Source of the DNA: a virus | Direction: 5' to 3' (one strand) | Virus record (IMG/VR): IMGVR_UViG_3300047564_004565 | Span: 1-20,215 of that record | DNA: 20,215 nucleotides | Shown: piece after piece, positions 15,594 through 20,215 of the stretch | Position numbering within the stretch: the stretch's first letter is position 1 | How the letters are laid out: every line of letters starts with the position of its first letter | Made by a program: the position numbers and the translations under genes | Notes under the pieces: model-generated | What the model saw: the letters and a program-made list of their open reading frames with translations, nothing else | Databases searched by the model: none | What the model was told of the DNA's origin: nothing

Positions 15594-15622
15594 AGTATAA
15601 CACCATCAGCACCAGTTGTCAA
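15594..15622 (-). promoter_or_regulatory. Near-consensus sigma70 promoter (early) for the 55-aa ORF and uvsE
   Basis: On the minus strand TTGACA (15622-15617, perfect -35) is followed after exactly 17 nt by TATACT (15599-15594, 5 of 6 for -10). A TG dinucleotide sits at the extended -10 position. The -35 and most of the spacer overlap the last codons of the glycosyltransferase gene. The predicted +1 falls on the A of the ATG at 15587. Confidence 0.8.
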
Positions 15623-16394
15623 CAACAAACTTGTCTCTAACGTCTTGAGGTTTTGGATCACCGTGGAATACTGCCACGCAGCATTCTGGACTTATATTGA
15701 GATTATCCTGAGTGTCTTTAAAAAATCGTTTACCCTTTTCATAGATCAGCTCTTCTCTTTTTCGTATTTCCCACTTGTAACTTAATATCCAATCGGTGGG
15801 CCAATATTTGATTTTATTGAAACTTACTTTATAGATCCAATCTTGGTCACCCTGCAATCTTTGAGCCTCAGATGGGTTAACCATAAATTTTTCATATATT
15901 TCTGTTTGGGAACCGTGTCTCCAAGACATCACAGAACTGTTAACAATTTTCCAATTGTTATAAAATTTTCTATTAAAATCTTGTATACCGTAAAAACCGT
16001 TACCTAAATTTGTCACTAACTTATTGATGTTAGCGTGTATTACAACATCCAAATCAAAATATAAGATTCTACCGTGTACCGGTAATCGAGAATCGAACAT
16101 ATGAACTTTGTGCCACCAAAGTTTTTTATAAGGACCTGTTGGTTGATAGATGTTTCTAACTCCGTCAATTGTGTGACGATCGTCAGTTAGACAAACAAAT
16201 TCATAGGGAACAGTAAGATGTCTTGCGACCATGTTGCGGAGACGTTCAACATATTCTCTACCGTATCGTGTACCAAATCTCACACAGAGAACGGTGACTT
16301 TATCATCTTCAGCTGAAATTACAGATTGTTGATTAAATTTTTCTGCACGTTTTTCCGCTTTAAGACGTCTACGTTCTTCTTTTGACAATTCCAT
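15606..16394 (-). CDS. Glycosyltransferase (GT-A/GT8-like)
   Basis: This 262-aa protein is a likely sugar-nucleotide-dependent transferase. After a charged N-terminal helix (residues 2-20) the fold begins with [14 protein letters not shown] DxD metal/nucleotide motif lies in [14 protein letters not shown] (Asp114 and Asp116). Further conserved-looking acceptor-side motifs are LQGDQDWIY (180-188) and [12 protein letters not shown] (241-252), the latter like the C-terminal HxxG/HGxxKP of GT8-type enzymes. There is no signal or membrane segment. The ATG lies 26 nt inside the end of kdsA with GGTGG upstream, so it is expressed with kdsA. A role in modifying LPS core sugars is suggested by that neighbour; the exact donor and acceptor are unknown. 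The last codons contain the next promoter. Confidence 0.75.
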   Translation of the reverse strand: MELSKEERRRLKAEKRAEKFNQQSVISAEDDKVTVLCVRFGTRYGREYVERLRNMVARHLTVPYEFVCLTDDRHTIDGVRNIYQPTGPYKKLWWHKVHMFDSRLPVHGRILYFDLDVVIHANINKLVTNLGNGFYGIQDFNRKFYNNWKIVNSSVMSWRHGSQTEIYEKFMVNPSEAQRLQGDQDWIYKVSFNKIKYWPTDWILSYKWEIRKREELIYEKGKRFFKDTQDNLNISPECCVAVFHGDPKPQDVRDKFVVDNWC

Positions 16395-17199
16395 CGATAG
16401 CCACCAATTCTTCTAATAGTTCTTTTAATTTATCTAGACGAACCATATTTGGACCGTCGCTTGGAGCATTGTCTGGATTTTCGTGAGTTTCGATAAAAAC
16501 TCCAGCAACACAACCTGTAGCTACAGCAGCTCTCGCCAGGTAGGGTACCATGGTCCGATCTCCACCAGATCGTTCTCCCATTCCTCCAGGTTGCTGTACA
16601 CTATGAGTGGCATCAAAGACCACTGGATACCCGGTGCTTGCCATAATAGGCAAACTGCGCATATCCACAACAAGATTGTTATATCCATGGGTGTATCCTC
16701 TTTCGCATAACATAACTCGATCATTCCCGGTAGATGCTATTTTTTCTGCGACATTTTTCATGTCGTGCGGTGCTAAGAATTGTCCCTTCTTAACATTAAC
16801 AGCCTTACCGGTACTACCTGCTGCTAGTAGCAAGTCAGTTTGTCTACATAAAAAAGCTGGTATCTGTAACACATCTGTGCCAGCACTGGCAACTAACTCT
16901 GCCTGCCAGCACTCATGAATATCAGTCAATATAGGCATACCAAAAAGATGTTTAACAGAATTTAATATTTGTAAACCCTTTTCTAATCCGACACCTCTTT
17001 TAGTGTTTATACTGGATCTGTTAGCTTTATCGAAACTGCTTTTATAGATCAAACCAATATTAAGATCATCGCAGATTTCTTTAATTGATCCTGCTGTTTG
17101 ATGAGCATGATCTTGACTTTCTATTTGACAAGGGCCAGCGATTAAAAATATTTTGTTCTTATTGCTGATCTCTACGTGGTTGATTGAAAATGTATGCAT
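16369..17199 (-). CDS. kdsA: 3-deoxy-D-manno-octulosonate-8-phosphate synthase (metal-dependent)
   Basis: KdsA condenses phosphoenolpyruvate with arabinose-5-phosphate to give KDO-8-phosphate, the precursor of the LPS inner-core sugar KDO. The 276-aa protein is full length, with [11 protein letters not shown] (18-28), [12 protein letters not shown] (52-63), LTDIHE (91-96), [16 protein letters not shown] (109-124), [10 protein letters not shown] (135-144), CERG, and [12 protein letters not shown] (195-206). Cys24, His199, Glu237 and Asp248 match the four metal ligands of class II enzymes; E. coli KdsA has Asn at the Cys position, so this is the metal-dependent class. The ATG at 17199 has no Shine-Dalgarno, but TAAATA ends 5 nt before it. 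No kdsB, kdsC or kdsD is in the window, so the phage would feed the host pathway. Confidence 0.94.
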   Translation of the reverse strand: MHTFSINHVEISNKNKIFLIAGPCQIESQDHAHQTAGSIKEICDDLNIGLIYKSSFDKANRSSINTKRGVGLEKGLQILNSVKHLFGMPILTDIHECWQAELVASAGTDVLQIPAFLCRQTDLLLAAGSTGKAVNVKKGQFLAPHDMKNVAEKIASTGNDRVMLCERGYTHGYNNLVVDMRSLPIMASTGYPVVFDATHSVQQPGGMGERSGGDRTMVPYLARAAVATGCVAGVFIETHENPDNAPSDGPNMVRLDKLKELLEELVAIDGIVKRRT

Positions 17200-17204
17200 A
17201 TTAT

Positions 17205-17210
17205 TATTTA
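17205..17210 (-). promoter_or_regulatory. TAAATA 5 nt before kdsA
   Basis: The minus strand reads GGTAAATAATAATATG. The TAA stop of the 63-aa membrane protein forms the first half of the motif. The spacing to ATG puts a T4-late-like +1 exactly on the kdsA start codon. Confidence 0.5.
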
Positions 17211-17399
17211 CCAGTGTCTAATGACATTGGCAATAATGAACAGGCAAGTAACTACGTGGATAACTACCCAAAAAGTTTTTAGAAACAAAGCTATTCTAGC
17301 TTCTCGAATAGTGAGAATAGGCACATCTGGCCTATCCTCGTCAGTTCTGCCCATTAAATGGCCAGTAGCCCTAGCCCAGATTTTTTCTAAACTGTTCAT
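17208..17399 (-). CDS. 63-aa single-pass membrane protein
   Basis: The N-terminal 38 residues are polar and charged ([20 protein letters not shown] at the start). Residues 42-60 ([20 protein letters not shown]) form one membrane segment, ending in RHW. The ATG overlaps the queD-like stop by 4 nt (ATGA), a translational coupling arrangement. No family is assigned. A cytoplasmic head with a C-terminal anchor is likely. The stop codon forms part of the TAAATA motif before kdsA. Confidence 0.78.
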   Translation of the reverse strand: MNSLEKIWARATGHLMGRTDEDRPDVPILTIREARIALFLKTFWVVIHVVTCLFIIANVIRHW

Positions 17400-17923
17400 C
17401 CCTCGTACACTGCCGAGTTTCCTGCGTGTTCAAATACTTCGGCGGATTTTAGTCTAACACCTTGTCCGACTGGATAACGTGCTTCAAATACACGACCATC
17501 CGGATGCGTCCAACCGCGACCTTCTTGATAAGCAGTTAAAATTTCATTCATAGTTTTGTAAACTAATTCAGCGAACATTTCACAGCCAACACCGTCTACA
17601 ATACGTAGATCGATGATGCCCATGTTTTTAAATCCGCCTTGGATTTTGTTTAGTTCTACAAATGTGCCGCGTTCCGGATCGTCTTTGCCGATGACCATAG
17701 TATGATCAAACTGCCATTCGCTCCATTCTTTAAAAGCTTTAAGTCCGCCAAAGTCCATGACCCAATTCCGATCATCTAAGGTTTCAGATTCAAAGATTAG
17801 TTTGATGCCAATGGAATAACCATGTAGCAGTGAGCAATGGCTGTGTGTTGAACGCCATTGTCTAAAACAGCATGACAGGCCTCTGTCGTTACCGTAAGTT
17901 TTTGTTGAAAGATATTTCGCCAT
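17396..17923 (-). CDS. queD: QueD-like 6-carboxytetrahydropterin synthase family protein
   Basis: QueD converts dihydroneopterin triphosphate to 6-carboxytetrahydropterin on the way to queuosine and other 7-deazaguanines, which some phages put in tRNA or DNA. The 175-aa protein shows the family layout: STHSHCSLLHGYSIG (25-39; zinc His27 and His34, catalytic Cys30), WVMDFGGLKAF (54-64), FDHTMVI (72-78) and EVFEHAGNSAVYE (162-174, Glu165). The usual third zinc ligand, the second His of HGH, is Tyr36 here. The start is ATG at 17923 because AGGAGG lies 6 nt upstream; a 15-residue upstream extension lacks such a site. Activity is likely but the ligand change leaves doubt. No queC, queE or folE is visible. 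Confidence 0.85.
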   Translation of the reverse strand: MAKYLSTKTYGNDRGLSCCFRQWRSTHSHCSLLHGYSIGIKLIFESETLDDRNWVMDFGGLKAFKEWSEWQFDHTMVIGKDDPERGTFVELNKIQGGFKNMGIIDLRIVDGVGCEMFAELVYKTMNEILTAYQEGRGWTHPDGRVFEARYPVGQGVRLKSAEVFEHAGNSAVYEG

Positions 17924-17974
17924 CTCTTGCCTCCTATAAAATGCATAAGCGAGTAAGTTTGATGACACGCAGAG

Positions 17975-17980
17975 TATTTA
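17975..17980 (-). promoter_or_regulatory. TAAATA for the queD-like gene
   Basis: The minus strand reads CTTTAAATACTC, 51 nt before the ATG, in the 95-nt gap after the GT42/MptE-like gene. A second copy, GCTAAATA, lies just upstream within the end of that gene (18032-18027). Either could drive queD and the membrane protein. Confidence 0.4.
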
Positions 17981-18018
17981 AAGAGGGGTGAGCGTCATAG
18001 AAGTCCTCTATATGTATA

Positions 18019-18666
18019 TTACACGATATTTAGCTGAAGTGCAAGACCTTGATCGATATTCTTGAAATTCTCTATCTCCATAAAAGAAACATTGTCTAAA
18101 ATCCACTCTTTAGGCATTTTCCAATCTTTATAATTGACAATGATATATTCTTTATGGGTATGATGTTTGAACGTTTCGGATATTTGATAGATCCAAAAAC
18201 TAGGATCTACTGGTAAAGAATCGGTACTGTTATAATTTTTTGTACCTTTATAGATATTATTAAATTTGTTATTAGTTGAATAAAGATCAAAACCTATGAG
18301 ATAGATTTGATCATGATCTAATAAACTGGCTACTAATATTGCATACGGACCGCTGCCCCAATGTTCAGGGTTATCTCTTTTGATATTGCCATTTGTAGGC
18401 ACTGCAGGAAGTTGACATATATTTTTATTTTTTTGTATCTTTTTGAAAGATTTATAAAATCTTTCTCTTACATATATTTTTGTTGATAGATTGTTTTTAT
18501 TTTCTAATGACTCAAAGACCATTCGATGATCGCAACAAATTAGATGATCGACAGTAATATCTCTGTGTATAGCGTTGCAACCTACTATCGGATATATCTT
18601 CTTGAGATTGTCGATATCAACGGCTGACCTGCTTTCGCCGTTGCCTAAAACTATTACCGAGTTCAC
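18019..18666 (-). CDS. GT42/MptE-like Rossmann protein, probable sugar transferase
   Basis: This 215-aa protein starts with VIVLGNGESR (4-13), a nucleotide-binding loop typical of GT42-type sialyltransferases and MptE-like proteins (GNGPS). A CDHRM stretch follows at 45-49. The segment WGSGPYAILVASLLDHDQIY and then LIGFDLYST (103-131) matches the SG.yA...A..LG...IyL.G.DfY pattern of the Campylobacter GT42 family. The last part is polar, Lys/Asn-rich and more AT-rich than its neighbours, a possible sign of separate origin. Substrate unknown; a surface-glycan role fits the nearby kdsA and glycosyltransferase. The start is GTG at 18666, overlapping the upstream stop by 4 nt (GTGA). The gene is therefore coupled to the structural gene before it. 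Confidence 0.6.
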   Translation of the reverse strand: MNSVIVLGNGESRSAVDIDNLKKIYPIVGCNAIHRDITVDHLICCDHRMVFESLENKNNLSTKIYVRERFYKSFKKIQKNKNICQLPAVPTNGNIKRDNPEHWGSGPYAILVASLLDHDQIYLIGFDLYSTNNKFNNIYKGTKNYNSTDSLPVDPSFWIYQISETFKHHTHKEYIIVNYKDWKMPKEWILDNVSFMEIENFKNIDQGLALQLNIV

Positions 18667-19820
18667 AGTGTAGGTTTAATATCACCAAATGGTAACCATA
18701 TCCCGGGTGCGCCTGCAGAAATACAGACCCAGCCAATATAAGATCCGGGTCTTGGTTCAGTGTTCCAGACCACGTCCCCTTTATTGTAATTGCCGCTGCT
18801 AGGAAATCTTTCTCCGTATTGATGTAATCTGTCGTCGAACTTTATAGATCCCTGAACGTGTAATGCAGCACGATCGTCGGGATTTTTAGCACCGATAGAT
18901 AATTTGCCATGAACAAAAACTTTACTTGGAAATTGATTTTGATTACCAAGAATTATATCGCCGTTTGGTTGTACGGTAATTCTAGCTGTGTTATCAGTAA
19001 CGATGTCGAAAGGTAAACTTGCGTAAGTTCCTACGATACCTCTGGTCTGATCTTTAGTGCCTAACAATACTTCAACACCATCTTCCATTACAGATAAAGC
19101 GGCATTGGGTTCTTCGGTTCCTAGACCTAACCTATTACTATTAGAACTATAAACAATATACTGATCGATTATTACATCACCGTCTACTATTAAACCTTTT
19201 AATCTTCCTAGCTCTCGGAGAGAACTTTTAGTCACTGAGTTACCTAATTCATTAGGAGCCAATACAGGAACTCCATTAATAGCGTAATGTTTGTCTTTGT
19301 GGATATCGATTATTTCTGTACTGAAGAATCTATCAGGATATGGTTTGTAAACAAATTGTTTAGCATAGCCTTCACCTATCCACCAAAGTCCTTTGTTTTC
19401 TAAAGACTCAGTTTCAGTTTTTTTAAACTCTAAAGAAGCAGACCTTTCTATTCTAGTATCTGATAAAATTTCAGTTACTTCAATAGTTGCTGCTTTGAGA
19501 TGCCCACTGATAGTTAGATTTTTGGCTGTTATATTCTCGGAAACATTGAGGTTTCCTTGTAATGTGCCTACACTTAAAACGTCGATTTTAATACCGTCGT
19601 TGCCTACTACTAGCTTAGTAGAAGTAGCATCATCTTTAATACCTAGGCTAGAAAATGCAGTTATTGTTCCGCCCGTTATATGATCTCCGCTTAGACCTCT
19701 TTTCGGTATCGATTTAACGATATCGTTAAAGTCAAAAACAGGTTTGGTGTTATTGGCCAGGTCTTTTAGAGCTGTGCCAAGGTATGCGATTGCTTTATCT
19801 AGGTTGTTTTGGTCTGTCAT
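18663..19820 (-). CDS. Tail-fibre-like structural protein
   Basis: This 385-aa protein lacks the docking motif of the fibre block. It has a helical start (residues 1-25), then beta-rich segments with hexad-like repeats (LSVGTLQGNLNVSENITAKN, then LTISGHLKAATI). RLGLGTEEPNAALSV (about 232-246) is the G.GT..P.a.L.V motif frequent in phage fibres and tailspike heads, and a second form is SIGAKNPDDRAALHVQGS. The C-terminus YNKGDVVWNTEPRPGSYIGW plus VCISAGAPGIWLPFGDI matches a common tip pattern (GD.VWN..P..G...GW.C...G.PG.W). A structural, perhaps receptor-binding role is inferred. The ATG lacks a Shine-Dalgarno; it sits in one arm of an inverted repeat with TAAATA in the loop. Confidence 0.8.
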   Translation of the reverse strand: MTDQNNLDKAIAYLGTALKDLANNTKPVFDFNDIVKSIPKRGLSGDHITGGTITAFSSLGIKDDATSTKLVVGNDGIKIDVLSVGTLQGNLNVSENITAKNLTISGHLKAATIEVTEILSDTRIERSASLEFKKTETESLENKGLWWIGEGYAKQFVYKPYPDRFFSTEIIDIHKDKHYAINGVPVLAPNELGNSVTKSSLRELGRLKGLIVDGDVIIDQYIVYSSNSNRLGLGTEEPNAALSVMEDGVEVLLGTKDQTRGIVGTYASLPFDIVTDNTARITVQPNGDIILGNQNQFPSKVFVHGKLSIGAKNPDDRAALHVQGSIKFDDRLHQYGERFPSSGNYNKGDVVWNTEPRPGSYIGWVCISAGAPGIWLPFGDIKPTL

Positions 19821-19850
19821 AGTCTAGTATTTATTTAGAACTATGACAGA
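19813..19850. repeat. 11-bp inverted repeat around TAAATA and a start codon
   Basis: Arms 19813-19823 (TCTGTCATAGT on plus) and 19840-19850 (ACTATGACAGA) are perfect reverse complements around a 16-nt loop. The minus-strand loop holds two overlapping TAAATA copies, and one arm contains the ATG of the 385-aa gene. Inner CTA/TAG could extend the stem past a bulge. Confidence 0.85.
19828..19837 (-). promoter_or_regulatory. Overlapping double TAAATA before the 385-aa gene
   Basis: The minus strand reads TTCTAAATAAATAC, giving TAAATA at 19837-19832 and again at 19833-19828. They end 11 and 7 nt before the ATG at 19820. A T4-late-like start would leave a leader of at most a few nucleotides, too short for a ribosome site. 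Confidence 0.45.
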
Positions 19851-19862
19851 TCAAGAATTGAA

Positions 19863-20215
19863 TTACAAAGTTTTAAGTAGAATTGTATCTTCGTTGATGC
19901 GACCGTTGAGCTTGATATCTACTGCTTTAATGTCCTCTAAGAACTTACGCAGGGCTACTTTACCTGCCGCTTTGAACTCTTTGAGTTGCTCTTCGGGCTT
20001 GCGCAAGGTCTTCTGCACAGATCGATTTTCGTCAAAACCCGTGATAGAAGTACCCTTAACTCCGAGCTCACCAAATTCGCTGGTAACATATTTGCCTAAC
20101 TTACGGGTCTTGATATTGAAGATCCATAGTTCTTTGGCACCCACGATATCTGCAGGGCTAATAGAAACCAGTTTGAGCTTATCATCTTGCTTCAAATATT
20201 TGAGCTTTTCGACGA
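19863..20215 (-). CDS. C-terminal part of an unrecognised protein (runs off window)
   Basis: The frame is open from the window edge to the TAA at 19863, giving at least 117 codons. A TTG at 20195 could be called a start, but the frame continues upstream (VEKLKYLKQDDKLKL) with no ribosome site, so the gene most likely begins outside. The visible part is Lys/Glu-rich: ELWIFNIKTRKLGKYVTSEF, then GTSITGFDENRSVQKTLRKP, EEQLKEFKAAGKVALRKFLE and a final LNGRINEDTILLKTL. It looks like a mixed alpha/beta C-terminal domain. I do not recognise the family. It is followed after 42 nt by the 385-aa structural gene on the same strand, so a virion role is possible but unsupported. Confidence 0.7.
   Translation of the reverse strand, partial: VEKLKYLKQDDKLKLVSISPADIVGAKELWIFNIKTRKLGKYVTSEFGELGVKGTSITGFDENRSVQKTLRKPEEQLKEFKAAGKVALRKFLEDIKAVDIKLNGRINEDTILLKTL

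Noticed and set aside
16521-16724. Minus-strand 67-codon ORF within kdsA
   Set aside because: Alternative frame of a strongly conserved enzyme gene; no start signal.
17924-17968. 15-residue N-terminal extension of the queD-like protein
   Set aside because: The AGGAGG site and family alignment favour ATG at 17923; the extension crosses the ribosome site.
17997-18011. Small ATAGA/TCTAT hairpin before the queD-like gene
   Set aside because: Only 5 weak base pairs with no U-run; not convincing as a terminator or operator.
19843-20215. Plus-strand open frame starting MTDQELNYKVL
   Set aside because: It begins MTDQ only because the inverted repeat copies the start of the minus-strand gene, and it then runs antisense through the unrecognised C-terminal gene.

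Overview
The window reads as part of the genome of a T4-like (myovirus-type) tailed phage from an aquatic habitat. The signs are a giant minus-strand block of tail-fibre genes, very tight gene packing with 1-29 nt overlaps, TAAATA motifs resembling the T4 late promoter at the head of most transcription units, and a cassette of auxiliary metabolic genes (iscU, an iscA-like gene, Fe/Mn superoxide dismutase, uvsE, kdsA, a queD-like gene, glycosyltransferases). The phage IscU and IscA closely resemble beta/gammaproteobacterial ISC proteins, so a host with an ISC system is inferred; the sequence does not prove this. I saw no tRNA, CRISPR array, integrase or insertion sequence.

Region 1 (1-12321, all minus strand) is a fibre module. 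A 2527-residue giant fibre starts it at 12321, followed by 704-, 378- and 362-residue proteins, and then a protein cut by the window edge. All five carry an N-terminal motif of the type AF.KvN.NF.eLY (diverged in two), so they probably share one docking or assembly element. Their distal parts differ: a G2-peptidase-like C-terminus, YadA-head-like 16-residue repeats, and a fibrinogen-like lectin domain. This looks like an adhesin set with interchangeable tips.

Region 2 (12391-14404) holds a minus-strand redox/Fe-S operon (superoxide dismutase, a 39-aa membrane peptide, iscU, iscA). Two small plus-strand genes flank it: a Cys-rich zinc-finger-like protein, and a membrane-anchored protein with two dockerin/EF-hand Ca-binding loops. 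A likely intrinsic terminator for the operon lies antisense inside the zinc-finger gene.

Region 3 (14361-18666, minus) carries uvsE behind a 55-aa ORF with its own near-consensus sigma70 promoter, a glycosyltransferase, metal-dependent KDO-8-phosphate synthase, a 63-aa membrane protein, a queD-like gene and a GT42/MptE-like protein. KdsA plus two glycosyltransferase-like proteins suggest changes to host surface glycans; the QueD-like protein suggests deazapurine or pterin chemistry.

Region 4 (18663-20215, minus) has a further fibre/structural gene, whose start codon and TAAATA motif sit inside an 11-bp inverted repeat, and the C-terminal part of an unrecognised protein.

The most unusual signal is regulatory. 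Five genes that lack a Shine-Dalgarno sequence have a TAAATA or sigma70 -10 hexamer ending 4-7 nt before the start codon. This predicts leaderless or nearly leaderless phage mRNAs, while genes with ordinary Shine-Dalgarno sites have the motif further upstream or none.
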